Positions 21,165 through 32,799 of a DNA stretch of 64,000 nucleotides are shown here, one piece after another. Numbering within the stretch: position 1 is the stretch's first letter; each line of letters begins with the position of its first letter. The position numbers and the translations under genes were made by a program. The notes beneath the pieces are model-generated. The model worked only from the letters and a program-made list of their open reading frames with translations, did not search any database and was not told the DNA's origin. The stretch spans positions 44,379,193 through 44,443,192 of the forward strand of contig OY986439.1 in assembly GCA_963920525.1 (NCBI GenBank). Direction: 5' to 3'. This DNA is from Dichetophora obliterata. Lineage: Eukaryota; Arthropoda; Insecta; Diptera; Sciomyzidae.

Positions 21165-21872
21165 CAGAGTTGGGCGTAGTGAACTAAATGCTGAGTGTAC
21201 TAAGCCTTTCCCTAGCACTAAAATATATTGAAAATTCTATTTTTCATTATTTTGTTACCAGTTTAGTTATAGTCTATCTAGGGATTTTAGTGATAGTGTT
21301 ATATTGCTGCACTATAACTAATTTGAGTGGTAGTTACTAAATCTCCACTACACTCAAATAGTGCAAAATTTGAGCAATCACTCCACTCAACTTCTAAATA
21401 TGACTGATTTTGTAACTATTTCAGTCAGACTCGAATTACAAAAATCTATAATTAAGAAGAACTATTTTTTGAGCTTTAGGTCAGATATGTTTACGAAGAA
21501 AACAACAACTCGAATTAAAAAAATCTATAATTAAGAAGAACTATTTTTTGAGCTTTAGATCAGATATGTTTATGACGAAAACAACAACAACAGAATAAGC
21601 AATACTAAAAATAAACTGTTTCCATTTTCTTTCAATTGAGTGAAAACTTTCTGTGTTTTACTACTATTAGTGCAGGTATTTTTTTTTTTGCACTATTAAT
21701 TTAGTAGAAATTTAGCTGTAGAAATTTTTTTCCACTATTCTGATATGAATTTGAGTGAATTTTTTATATTTTTCAATTCATCAGTAAAAACCAATAGAAG
21801 ATAGAGAATAATTTTACACTATCAGTACATGTAAGCTGAAACTCTAAATTTAGTGCATTACGCCCATCTGTG
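21165..21872. mobile_element. 708-bp hAT-like MITE with 8-bp target duplication
   Basis: The ends CAGAGTTGGGCGTAGTG and CATTACGCCCATCTGTG are imperfect inverted repeats. The flanking direct repeat is CTGTAGAT (21157-21164 and 21873-21880). Eight bases is the hAT hallmark. A ~78-bp internal block starting TCGAATTA..AAAAATCTATAA is tandemly duplicated at 21431-21590. There is no transposase. Confidence 0.85.
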
Positions 21873-22095
21873 CTGTAGATATGTCTTTTTATTTAGATAA
21901 TGAGTTTTTTATTTGAATTATTGCTTTAATTTATGTAGATATGACATTTCAGGTTAAAATATTAAGCAATTGAGCAAAAGCTTCGCAATTTTTACCTTGT
22001 TTTCCTTAATATGGAAAAAAGATGATTAAGAAAAAACAAGAACTGATTTTGATTTTAATGCAAGATGCCGCACTCTTCCTTATGACGAAAGTACA

Positions 22096-23759
22096 GTAAG
22101 GTTATTCAGAGGTAGTCTTGTTACGGTGTTAGATTGTTGAAATTTTGATGTACGTGTTTACGTGATGTACTTGTATTAAAATAATTTCGTCAACGAATTG
22201 ACGACCGACAGGTATGTTCTGCATTCCATTTTCGAGTGGAAGTGAAATTTAATCAAAATTTAGTTCGCTATTTAGTGGTCTAAATATTAATTTTTTCACT
22301 TTGTATTAATCTATTTATTTAATTTAATACAATAATATAATTAATAGTAATGACGAAAAAAATTATCTTTAGACAACCAAATATCGAATTAAATTTTTAT
22401 TCAATTTCACTTCCACTAGGAAGTGGAATGCAGGACATTCCAGCGAAACATGAAAAAATTCAACAACGAGACTCCTCAACATTTCGTAAATGAACACAAA
22501 AATTCAACGTTAAGAAATTTTTGTCCTGTGTTATGGTAACATGTGGACAATAACATGTTGGCTTATTTTCAAAATAATTTATTAAAATTCATACCATAAA
22601 CTCGTTCACAGAAAATTTAAGTTTTATTTATAAAATTTTTGAAAAAAATTAATTTGAATTTTTATTGCAGCCTATGCGTAAATAATTTTTATTAAATGTA
22701 TATGGATCTCCTTAGTCCAAAATTGCAAAAATAAAATGTCGACCTCATATGGTTTACGAGATAAAATTCGAAAAGTTCGATAATTCAGTGCAAAGTTTGT
22801 GTGGAAGCTTATCTAACCTGTAACATTATAAAACTTAAATTTAACATGAAAACCACTGCTTAAAATTATCGCGAAAATACAAGAACTTTGACCCTCTTAG
22901 ATCGCAGTGCTTTATTTCAGTACATTTTAAGAGAAATTAAAAGACAAAAATCGTGGCGATTTTTAATAACAATTTTTCGCTTTCTTTATCCACCGTTTAT
23001 TTAATATTTCCTAAATATTTCAAAAATTCTTATAAGAATAGTAATATATAATGGCTTTTAACAGTATAACTAACTCTGTATATGTTTTAAAAATTTCTTG
23101 AGTGTGGCCCTTTCTTCTTCAATCGTTCATGTAACTATTTAACTTACTTCGTAAATATTCCTCCGTCATATATGTTACATCGTATATGTAACTAGTTATA
23201 CCTTAGTTACTTAAACTGCAATTATTCCTTTTTTTATATAATCGGACTTCCAGCTTAATTGTGTTTTGTCCTTGTACGGAATATTGTTTTTAACACTACA
23301 AAACGAAAATGTTTAAGTATAAAAGAAGTTATATCTTAAAAATGTATGCATTGATACCTCGTTGTATAGGTGGTTGTATTACCTTTCTTTTGATACCCAC
23401 AATGCTTACTTTTCTAGAAAAATTTAAAAAATTACAGCACGTTTTTAAGGTAATTTTTCCTAACTTTGGACCCCCATAACTTTTAAACGTCTTGAGAGCG
23501 ACCTCTAATTTTTACTATTCTCTTTTTTAGCTCCAAATGCACATTTGGAAAAAAAGAATTAAAAAAGTCCATTTTAGCTATAGGTAAAATGTTTCAAGTT
23601 AGGCGCTGATAACCGCTGCTTTGCATTATATTTTGTATGAAGTTTTTTTATGTCCAGCAGCTCATGCAGAAACTTCCTTTAAGAAATCATCACGAAAAGT
23701 TCGTCAATGATGCACCAGCAAACTAGCACCGTAACAAGACTACCTTTGAATACCCTTAG
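22096..23759. mobile_element. 1.66-kb non-autonomous DNA element with ~36-bp terminal inverted repeats
   Basis: The left end TAAGGTTATTCAGAGGTAG is mirrored by CTACCTTTGAATACCCTTA at the right, extending through GTCTTGTTACGGTG / CACCGTAACAAGAC. The right boundary is confirmed by a second copy (23882-26083) ending at the same base. No protein is encoded. It contains another MITE at 22215-22437. Confidence 0.75.
22215..22437. mobile_element. ~223-bp MITE (TGTYCTGCATTCCA ends)
   Basis: TGTTCTGCATTCCA on the left and TGGAATGCAGGACA on the right are inverted; the next ~30 bp (GTGGAAGTGAAATT / AATTTCACTTCCAC) pair as well. It is nested in the 22096-23759 element. Confidence 0.7.
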
Positions 23760-23761
23760 GG

Positions 23762-23881
23762 CCGTTTTCTCAATGTCCGGTTCAGCACTAATCGGAACTT
23801 TAACTGGCGGTTAGCAAAAAAGCATTTTCTCAATGTTCGGTTAGGTCTTAAGTACCGGTTAAGTTAACGGCAAGTTGAAAA
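23762..23881. repeat. Two ~60-bp direct repeats (TTTTCTCAATGTYCGGTT)
   Basis: TTTTCTCAATGTCCGGTT near 23767 and TTTTCTCAATGTTCGGTT near 23826 open two related units between the two copies of the 1.66-kb element. Confidence 0.6.
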
Positions 23882-26083
23882 AAGTGCAAAGTTTATGTGG
23901 AAGCTTATCTAATCTGTAACATTATAATACTTAAATTTAACATGAAAACCACTGCTTAAAATTATCGCAAAAATACAAGAACTTTAACCGTCTTAGATCG
24001 CAGTGCTTTATTTCAGTACATTTTAAGAGAAATTAAAAGACAAAAATCGTGGTGATTTTTAATAACAATTTGTCGCTATCTTTATTCACCGTTTATTTAA
24101 TATTTCCTAAATATTTCAAAAATTCTTATAAAAATAATAATATTTTATGGCTTTTAACAGTATAACTAACTCAGTATATGTTTTAAAAATTTCTCGAGTG
24201 TGGCGCTTTCTTCCTAAATCATTCATGTAACTCTTTAACTTACTTCGTAAATATTCCTCCATCATATATCGATTATAAATTTTAATCGTATATGTAACTA
24301 GTTATACCTTAGTTACTTAAACTGCAATTATTCCTTTTTTTATATAATTGGACTTCCAGCTTAATAGTGTTTTGTCCTTGTACGGAATATTGTTTTTAAC
24401 ACTACAAATGAAAATGTTTAAGTATAAAAGAAGTTATATCTTAAAAAGGTATGCATGGATTTTAATATTTGATACCTCGTTGAATAGGTGCTCGTATTAC
24501 CTTTATTTTGATACCCATAATGCTTACTTTTCTTAGAAAATTTAAAAAATTACAGCATGGTTTTAAGGCTATTTTTCCTAACTTTGGACTCCTTTAAACG
24601 TCTTGAGAGCGACCTCTAATTTTTACTATTCACTTTTTTAGCTCCAAATACACATTTTGAAAAAAATAATGAAAAAAGTCCATTTTAGCTATAGGTAAAA
24701 TGTTCCAAGTTACTGTGCGTTTAGACCGCCTGAACGAACGAAAGAAACATCGTTCGTTCGCTCGGTTTATACACTTTGCCCGAACGAACAGTGTTCGCTA
24801 TCAATTTATCGCGAACGATGTTTGCCCGGTGTAAGCAGTAAATTAGGGCGAACGAACGAAGATTCCTTCGTTCGCTCTGATCGAACAAGCTTCGATCTTT
24901 TTGGGCGCATCCGGTGTTGCGCTGTGTTTAAAAACAGAAAAGTAGCAAAGAGGAGTAGTTTCAGAGAATAATTTATGAAAAGTACTAAAATATGTAGTAA
25001 TTTATGTTTTTTAAAGTGTTCTGTAAATTTTCGCTGCAATATAATTGTATTGTGTAAGGGCCAATTAAAGTATTTTAAGTGAAAAAATCCTATATTTAAA
25101 GCGACTGTTTATTTGAGGTATTTTTTTTTTGTTAATAATAACTATATAACTTTTAATGAATATTTTTGAGTTTATGGATAGCAACTATTATTTTTTTATA
25201 GCAGGAATCAGCAATAGAGCTCGTTCAAATAAAATAAAAAAATATTTTAGGTTTTGCTGAAACTTTTTGAGTTTTTAATCGAAGATTTTAGAAAAATGTG
25301 GATATTAATTAAAATGGTAGTTGAAAATTCGATTTGTGACTAAAAGCAATTCTTTAAAGTTATAACATAAAAAGTATTTCTCTAAAATAAAAATCGAACG
25401 ACTGAAAGTACCAATTCTATTTGCTTAACAAGAGCGAATATTTTTGTAGCAATTTTTATTTAATTGACTTAAAATTTGCGAAATTTATTGACCTACGAAA
25501 AATGTGAAAACATTTAATTTGCGTTCGTTGAAAAACTTAAATGGACCCTTAAGTTAAACACACGTCTTTTTTATAATAACTTATACGAATAATATATTGT
25601 TATGGAGTGGCAAACCATTTGTTGTTGAGAAACGGAGTATAAGTTTTAGTACTAATATAAAAATAAGGAGTTATCAACCCTGCATTTATTGATGTTCGGC
25701 CAAGTGCACAAATTGCTGTTTACACCGCCTGAACGTACAGGATGGCGGCCAATGTTTGTTCGCGATTGATTTTCGTGCGGTCTAAACAGTACTCCGAACG
25801 AAGAATTTATTGCAATAAATTGTTCGCGATAAATTTTTCGTTCGTTCAGGCGGTCTAAGACCACAGTTAGGCGCTGACAACCACTGCTTTGCATTATATT
25901 TTGTATGAATTTTTTTTATGTCCAGCAGCTCATGCAAAAACTTCCTTTAAGAAATCATCACGAAAAGTTCGTCAATGATGCCACGAACTACTAGGATGGC
26001 AAGACGTGCATTTTGTTGTATTGTTGAAATAATCAAGATTTCAGCAAACTAGCACCGTAACAAGACTACCTTTGAATACCCTT
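23882..26083. mobile_element. Second, left-truncated copy of the 1.66-kb element, split by an insertion
   Basis: From AGTGCAAAGTTTATGTGGAA the sequence repeats 22787 onward with a few percent divergence and ends at the same CCCTTA terminus. It is interrupted at 24713-25866 by a PIF/Harbinger-like element. The left ~690 bp of the family are absent. Confidence 0.8.
24713..25866. mobile_element. 1154-bp PIF/Harbinger-like non-autonomous element
   Basis: The ends CTGTGCGTTTAGACCGCCTG and CAGGCGGTCTAAGACCACAG are inverted repeats extending into GAACGAACGAA / TTCGTTCGTTC. The flanks are TTA on both sides (24710-24712, 25867-25869), the 3-bp target preferred by PIF/Harbinger. The interior has many CGAACGA subterminal motifs, possible transposase-binding repeats, and no transposase. 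Comparison with the uninterrupted sister copy shows the insertion exactly. Confidence 0.85.
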
Positions 26084-26977
26084 AGTGTATTTTGGGCCAA
26101 TACAGCTATTATCTTTGTGCAAACCGATCATAAACTTTTGGTCTGGCAGCGCTTATATGTGGGAATCTGGTACTTTTTCCAAAGAACTTTTTGCTCCACT
26201 CATGGCTCCACTGATGTTTCTCCATAAAAAAAACAGAAACGTGCGTAAGTGTCAAATTTATCACCACTCCGTTTTATGTCCTACATTCTTGTGATGCAAT
26301 ATTTATTGTGAATACATTTTTTCTTTAATATCAAATTCCGACGCATGAAGAGAAAGTTTTTCATTGATAATATAAAATTGATAAAAATAAACAAACAAAA
26401 TAACTTGATAATCATTCATAAATAAATATTAATTGGCAAGGAAAAAGACAAAATTGCAACAATGCTTGGCCTGGATAAACTGCCGAAGGGATAAATAAAC
26501 ACAAGACGACAAGGTAAAGTACAAATTCTATATCGGTTTTTGGAAATTATGAAAAAAGGTTTTTTGGGGCTCACCAAAATCCTCATGTCCTTTACATGTT
26601 AATTCACATTCAAGATTCTAACCAGGCGCTTTAACACTATTCTATTGATGCGCTTGATCGCCTAACCTAAAAGCTGAACCCATCTTTTTATTTTAGGTGA
26701 TCGAAAAGAGTGAAGTTCATCAGCAATTTACATAAATGACCAAGATTAAAATACGAGCAAAAACAAAAACACGAAGGCCTTGAAATAAATAGCTTGCATC
26801 TCATAGATTGACGAACTTTCTTTCAAAGAACAAAATGATTGGCTGGTTGATGCCGGCCAAATGGGCAGACTGTCGCATTTTGCCTTTTCGCATGACCACT
26901 ACTCAAAAAGTATACCTTTCAATTTCAGCTTATTTTATTAATATTGATGAATACTTATTAGGTTGTTATATTCTCAG
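26084..26977. other. Upstream/intron region of Miga, first exon not identified
   Basis: The first recognisable Miga exon starts at 26978 with an acceptor in phase 1, so at least one coding exon lies upstream. No convincing exon ending in phase 1 was found here; it may lie further upstream or be very short. Confidence 0.5.
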
Positions 26978-28599
26978 TGACGGCTAGTGTTGCGTTGCTC
27001 GGTGTACTGGCACGGTTTTTGCGGCGACGCAAGCCACCGCGTCCCACGCGTCGTGCACGCAAATATACCGGACGTCGTACACGCAACAGCATGCGCAGTC
27101 CCAATGATATGATTTCCATTGCCGGCTCTAAAGCCTCGGCGCGTTCCGGAAGCCCTGTGGGCTCAACAGTGGCGCTCTCTGATCGCCTATCAATGGCTTC
27201 AGGCTCAATTGGTGGCGGTGCGATCGTATCGACTGCCGTAAGCAGTTCTGGCACCGTCGCAGTACAGCTAACAGCGCAACAGTTGGGTGTTATGGGCATG
27301 GAAGCATTAGATACTGTCATCAACTACTGGGAGGATGCACTGGCGGCTCATTATTCGCCCGGCGGTGTACCTGCTTTGCTCACCACCGCTGAAGAGTCTG
27401 AGTTTTGTCGTGAAATACAGAATCTCTTGGACATGGCCTATACGCTGCAGGATCAGAGTGAGCTGCTGTTTTTAGATCAGCGCTCGGTATTGTTTCGCGA
27501 TGATCCCTCCATAGATGAAGCCGAAGAAGATTCTGAAAGTGCATTTGCGGAAGAGCGTAGATCGCGCAAATCAATAATGAGTCGCACAGGTTCTGATCCA
27601 AATTTTGATTCGGCTGAGAGTTTTGCCTCCGCCTTAGATCAGGTGGCTGACTTGCGTGAATTCGAAGTGTTTGCCGATCAGCTGGCCGAATACGAACAAT
27701 ATCCTCTTTATCAGCTGGCTGTTAAACATAGCGAAGAGTCGCCAATACCATGTCGCACAATCCGCGCCGAGTTGGTGCAGTGCGGCAGTGAAACCGAGTA
27801 TCTAGCTAAGCTGCATTGCATTCGTCTAGCCTTCCAATATTTATTTATGGTGTGCCTTAAAGAGTTACTGTTTTTAAAGCTGTTGTTTTAAATGCCTCCA
27901 TTTTCAGCAGGATCCTTTATTTGGTCAATGGATAGCTGATACTGGCCGCCAAATTCTCACCGACCTACTCTGTGTAGGCGATAAGGACACCAAAGAGTTT
28001 CTTGTGGGCTACGAGGATATGATCAATTATTTGCACGATCAAAACAACTGGGACTACATACAAAAAGAGCTCGAGGCACGCAATGTTAAGGCCATGACCT
28101 TCTATGATATTTGCTTGGACTTTATTATACTTGATTCATTTCGAGATTTGGATGCACCACCTGGCAGCGTCACGGCAGTTGTGCAGAATCGCTTCCTGTC
28201 CAATGGCTTTAAGGAGACCGTAGGTTTCCTTATTTTTTATTACACCTACACGAAATTAATACTTAATGCTTCTCTCTCTCTCTTCCTTAGGCGCTCACCA
28301 CAGCAGTTTGGTCCGTGCTAAGAGCTAAGAAACGTATGCTCAAGTACCCGAATGGCTTTATGTCACATTTTTATGTTATATCGGAACAACTATCACCATT
28401 GATGGCATGGGGCTTCTTTGGACCAGATGAAAATCTACGCGACATTTGTTACTATTTTCGCGAGCAAATGCTTGCATTTCTCTCAGACATTTTCAATTTT
28501 CAGAAAAGTCGCTATACAACGGTCGAAGAGCTTTCGGAAGATGTGCTTAAGCACATGAAAACGCGCGTCAACAATATTGGCGTCAAGTTTAGCCAATAG
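26978..28599 (+). CDS. Miga: Mitoguardin (Miga), 3 exons visible, N terminus missing
   Basis: Exons 26978-27849, 27908-28219 and 28291-28599 give about 496 residues. The first begins mid-codon after TTCTCAG, in the membrane anchor (TASVALLGVLARFLRRRKP). A basic stretch, a Ser-rich linker, EALDTVINYWEDAL and an acidic stretch with SDPNFDSAES (a plausible FFAT-like VAP-binding motif) follow. The conserved C-terminal domain contains IPCRTIRAELVQC, AKLHCIRLAFQYLF, GRQILTDLL, KAMTFYDICLDFIILDSF, QNRFLSNGFKETAL and AKKRMLKYPNGFMSHFY. Mitoguardins sit in the outer mitochondrial membrane, promote fusion with mitoPLD, and in flies help form ER-mitochondria contacts. The first acceptor is a CAGCAG tandem, so one Gln may be optional. 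Minus-strand frames here are shadows. Confidence 0.95.
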
Positions 28600-29298
28600 A
28601 AATGAGTAAACTATGCTCAAGCGAGAGCTCTTTAGATATCTAGAAATTCCAAAATTGTTCCATACAATATTATTAAACTAATTGCACAAACTTTGACCTC
28701 TAAATGGGTCTTGTTATGGTGCTCGCGCGAGATATTCAGTCACAAAAAGTGTTCACGTATCGATTACGTTGTGTTACATTGAAATAACCAATATTTAAAT
28801 TTTCCGTGATTCAGTAAATTATTACTCGAACATTAATTCTTATGTATTAATCTTTACTAAATTTCATTTTTTACATAAATATTTGATCAAATATTGCTAA
28901 ATAGCTTTAAGTCTTAGCAGATATTTTTTAGTGAATAGGGACAAATTTGAAAATTTATTTTAAACTATTTTTAACTATAATGGAAACGTAGTTTCACTAT
29001 ACTATTAAAAATTGCTTTACTTATTATGGGAATAAAAAATAAACAGAATTGATCAAAATACTCGAAAGCTTTTTGAAATTACTCTTTTTATATTGCTAAA
29101 GTGCATCAATACATAAAATAAATACATTAATTTTCAACAAAGTTTAGTAAATGTTAAATATTTAATTGAAGTTCTTTATAAATAAAATAGCAAATTAAGA
29201 TATGGAATGTCTAAGAAATGACGTTAATACCATAATGTAGTCTAAGTCGAGTAAATACGCATTCGGCAGCAACTGCAAGATCCACTGATTGACTTGTT
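28600..29298. other. 3' flank of Miga, no gene seen
   Basis: AT-rich sequence including the likely Miga 3' UTR. There is an AATAAA-type signal near 29035 and nothing else recognisable. Confidence 0.5.
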
Positions 29299-29299
29299 A

Positions 29300-30181
29300 T
29301 ATGGGCATTTCCGTCAAAAGCTCTACCGCGACTGAAATATTAAATGCTGCTTAAAATTATTTTAAACCTCCATGAAAGAGAAAAAATGTTTAAATTTATA
29401 TTGTGAGAGTACTGTGAGCTGATCTCAATTTGAATTTTAAAATAGGCGCAAGCATGGTGAATGGCAACAGAAGTTGAAAAATGATGACAAAAGTTGAACA
29501 ATTTTAACGAAAGTGGAAATTTTATTAGTGTAATAAATACTCGTATAATACAAAGTTTAATTACATTTTTTTCAGTTTTCAATTGTAACGGTCCTGAATT
29601 ACACTTTATATGTTTTTCTAGTTCAGTTAAAAAAATAAAACTGTTAAATATTTTTTGCACTTCTTTGAAGGGTCTGAAGGGTCTGTCACGTAACGTATCA
29701 TACATATTATGGTTAGTATAAAAATAACTGCTTTATTCTGTATAACAAAAATACACACCAATGACAAGCAAGACACGAGAAGCAATAGAATTTCGTATAA
29801 AAAAACGTGTGCTTCTCGTGTCTTGCTTGACTTTGGTGTGCTGCTTCGTGACTTAGAATAATGCAGTAAAAAGATTTTCAACGAAGCAATTAAGAATATG
29901 TAGCAACATTATTCCAGATTATATTAAAAAAATTTTCATAAAAAACTCGTGCAAATTCCGCAGATTTTTTTCGTTTTTATTTATGCAGACAAAAACCACT
30001 TCTATTTTGTGTCACGTAACGTATCATTTTTGGTGGCTTCTATCTAAGAGCCGAACTTTTGACAACTCTTAACTTTTCAACTATTGAAAAATCAAAATAA
30101 GAAAACTGTAAACTTAATTTTTTTTTTCCATACATTAAAGTCGTACCATTGTCACGTGCGTTGCTACGGAAATGCCCATAT
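29300..30181. mobile_element. ~880-bp MITE with ATATGGGCATTTCCGT ends
   Basis: ATATGGGCATTTCCGT at the left and ACGGAAATGCCCATAT at the right are perfect inverted repeats. The block GTCACGTAACGTATCAT occurs twice in direct orientation inside (about 29685 and 30010). A foldback at 29725-29865 is nested within. Overlapping small frames (29340-29881) have no protein support. Confidence 0.65.
29725..29865. mobile_element. Nested foldback element
   Basis: Long arms: CACACCAATGACAAGCAAGA and the following GACACGAGAAGCA are mirrored by TGCTTCTCGTGTCTTGCTTG and TTTGGTGTG, with a loop of about 30 bp. The outer arms CTGCTTTATTCTG / TAGAATAATGCAG continue the pairing. Confidence 0.7.
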
Positions 30182-30504
30182 CTTAACTTAAATGACTATC
30201 AAAATATGTTTCATGTGTCGCCTGTAAAATATCTTAACCCTCTCGGTACCATAGAAAAACGACAAGAGTTATCGCAAAACTAAACGCATTTTCGTCATCT
30301 CTGACCCCTTTTTCTTGTTGAAATTTTTAATAAAAATGTGATTTTTTTACCACATTTAGTATAGTACTAACATTTTTGTATGACACTAGTGTCACCACGG
30401 TATTCAAAGGTAACTTTTTTGGTAATTCGAATTATTTTTTTAACAAAACCAAATTTATTTTTTTAAAAATTCATGTTAAAAAATTATTTATTTACTTACG
30501 TTCA

Positions 30505-30600
30505 TGGCAGTACTAGAGAAGGTAGAAGCATTTCGGACTGCGTTCTCTTTCTCATATCCAAAATTGTCAAAGTCAGCTTCTTTCGACTGAGAACAAAAGG
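30505..30600. repeat. Fragment related to the 37122-37346 MITE
   Basis: AGAAGGTAGAAGCATTTCGG and TTCTCTTTCTCATA.CCA.AATTGTCAAA match the left half of the MITE at 37122-37346. Confidence 0.5.
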
Positions 30601-31499
30601 AAATCAGTGGCCGCATTCAACGGAGTCAACAGTTGGTAACTGACTGTTGTCGTAAAATTCCTTGAGAAACCTTTGCAATAAAATTATTTACATAATTAAA
30701 CAATTATAACAATCAAATCAAATAGTTTTCAAATTTGTAACGTTTAGAGTAACACACATTCAGAGAAAAACATAGCTCACTAAGGTGTCGCTACTTTAAC
30801 AGTAAACAACAGTTGACTCCACCGCGAATGTTTATAACATATTTATAACTTATTTCGTTCGAATTTTCTGAAAACTTGGATTTAGGTTCTCCAATTCATC
30901 CTAATCAAAAGTCTCTATGCTGAAATAAAATAGCACAAAGTGCTCATTATTAGTGGGATAGTGTTGTATGGAGATCTTTAGTAACGGGATTTTGAAACCC
31001 TAAATATAGTGAGGCTAGAAAAAAACAAATAATTTTGGCAAACAAATTTTAGGGGTGGGATAGGTTTAAGTTGTGCCGCATCGGGGTTAAGTTAGGGAAA
31101 AAAGATAAAAATTTGGACAAAAACACTCATAACTACCCAATAGTTGCCCCTAGAGGGCTAAAACCTATGACCAACCCCAATTAATTTTTCTTTTCCAAAA
31201 TTTTTTCCCAACATACCTACCCACTATGTCCATCCCTAAGGGGGCCCCCATACAAAATTAATGTTTTTATAAAATCAGCCCCAACCGCTCCTAGAGGGTA
31301 AAATGTGAAAACGGCCCCATTATTTTTTCTCCCAAAATTTTTTTAAAACATACTTACCCCCTACCTCCAAGTGTGCTCCCACACATAATTGAAGTATTTT
31401 TATTTAAATACGACTTGTATTTGATTTGACATAAATTTAACTCAACAGTTGTGCAAAGTGTTGCCAGGTCGAGTTGCAAAAAACACTCACAATGTTTAT

Positions 31500-31622
31500 A
31501 TCATGGTACAAGAATGGAAGTAGTCGCACGGCTGAGAGCGAACTATCATTATTGTCAAAAGGCAACTGACAGCTCATACAAAATCTGCAACCGATGAGAA
31601 TGCGATGAGAAAGGAAAATTTA
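31500..31622. repeat. Fragment related to the 37122-37346 MITE (right half)
   Basis: ACTGACAGCTCATACAAAAT and GATGAGAATGCGATGAGAAA match, in reverse complement, the right half of the 37-kb MITE. Confidence 0.5.
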
Positions 31623-31677
31623 AAAAGAATCTGTCATGGCTGAAACTATTTTGATTTTTTAATTTTTTATTGACTAA

Positions 31678-31890
31678 TCAATTAAAATAGGATTTTGTGC
31701 AGCTGTTGAAGTAATTTATATGAGGTTCCAAAAAATAATTTTCGTGAAAGTGTCTATAGCAAAGACGAACATCTTTTTTAAAATTTTTGGCACATGCTAT
31801 GTTCCATCGTTGTCTCCTGGGATCGTCAGCTGGAACACGAAAACTTGGCCCATTTTGCTTGCCCAAATGTTTTTGTCACAACACGCACTT
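31678..31890 (-). pseudogene. Broken THAP-domain exon
   Basis: The minus strand reads KCVL, stop, QKHLGKQNGPSFRVPADDPR, RQRWNIACAKNFKKDVRLC and YRHFHENYF. That is the C2CH THAP fold: FxVPxDPxRRxxW, then C, then H. The premature TGA stands where the second Cys of the zinc site is expected, so a single change destroyed both frame and ligand. THAP domains occur in P-element-type transposases and host proteins. Its place in the loop of a foldback element favours a transposon origin. Confidence 0.65.
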
Positions 31891-32799
31891 AATTTTAATT
31901 TAAAAAAATAAGTAATTCACTTTTATTCAAGTTTTTAAACACAACACAAAAATATCTAATTGGAATAGTTAAATTTCTCTCGTTAATTTTTGTTTTCTTT
32001 AAAAAAAAATGTTTTTGACAATTCTGGTAATATTGTCAAAGAGATCACGATTAGCCACGAGGCTACCTGTATTATTCTACCATGGTTTATATAAAAATAA
32101 TAAAATTTTTTATTGAGTGTATGTCAACGCAACAAAAAACTTGCTTCGCCAAGGGGTTGTTGTTGTTGTCATATTTAAGTTTTGTTTTAGTTTTCAGCTG
32201 CATTTGCAAATATTTTATGATCATATGTAATGACTTTCAAAGATTTTCGCATACTTCCACCAACAACTAATAACGCCATTTAAATTTTGTATGGGGGCCT
32301 CCTTAGGGGGTGGAGATGGGGGGTAGGTATGTTGGGGAAAAAGTTGGGTAAGAAAAATAAAAAGGGGTTATCGATTTAAACCATCTAGGAGCAACTCTTG
32401 GGTAGTTATGAGTGCTTTTGTTAAAATTTTTAACTTTTCCCCTAACTTTAACCCCGATGCAGCACAACTTAACCCTATCCCATCTCTAAAATTTTTTTTA
32501 CAAAATTTTTTTTTTCTAACCTCACTATATTTGGGGGCTTGGGAATCAAAATCGAAAACTCGTGCACTATCAAACCCCTAGTGCTCATATGAGAAGTGGC
32601 GAGGTTGGGTAAAAAACAAATTTTAGACAAACTCGTCTTAAAATATTTCTTGGCTTATTGTAGTACCCTACACGAAAGTATTTTGCGATGTGTCAACACT
32701 TCCGCCTTGCTGAAATTTAAAAAAGTAGTTTTTTTGGGCAAAAACACTTTTTGTGTAGGCAAGTTCATAGTATAATAATACAAGTAGTAGCGATAGTTC

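Larger units (their letters stand above)
30850..32760. mobile_element. ~1.7-1.9-kb foldback element with ~300-bp arms
   Basis: The left arm (about 30953-31260: GGGATAGGTTTAAGTTGTGC, GCATCGGGGTTAAGTTAGGG, CATAACTACCCAATAGTTGC, GGGGGCCCCCATACAAAATT) is the imperfect reverse complement of 32280-32580. Part of the left arm is duplicated directly at 31260-31400. The central loop contains a broken THAP exon and a MITE fragment. Sequence outside the arms (30850-30950 and 32580-32760) matches 38480-38840 in reverse, so this is a dispersed family. No autonomous transposase is present. Confidence 0.65.

Noticed and set aside
26800..26915. Candidate first exon of Miga (frame starting MIGWLMPAKW)
   Set aside because: Its only good donor (AAA|GTATAC) is in phase 0 and would put the following exon out of frame.
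26958..27323. 121-codon minus-strand frame over Miga exon 1
   Set aside because: Antisense shadow of a GC-rich coding exon; no family resemblance.
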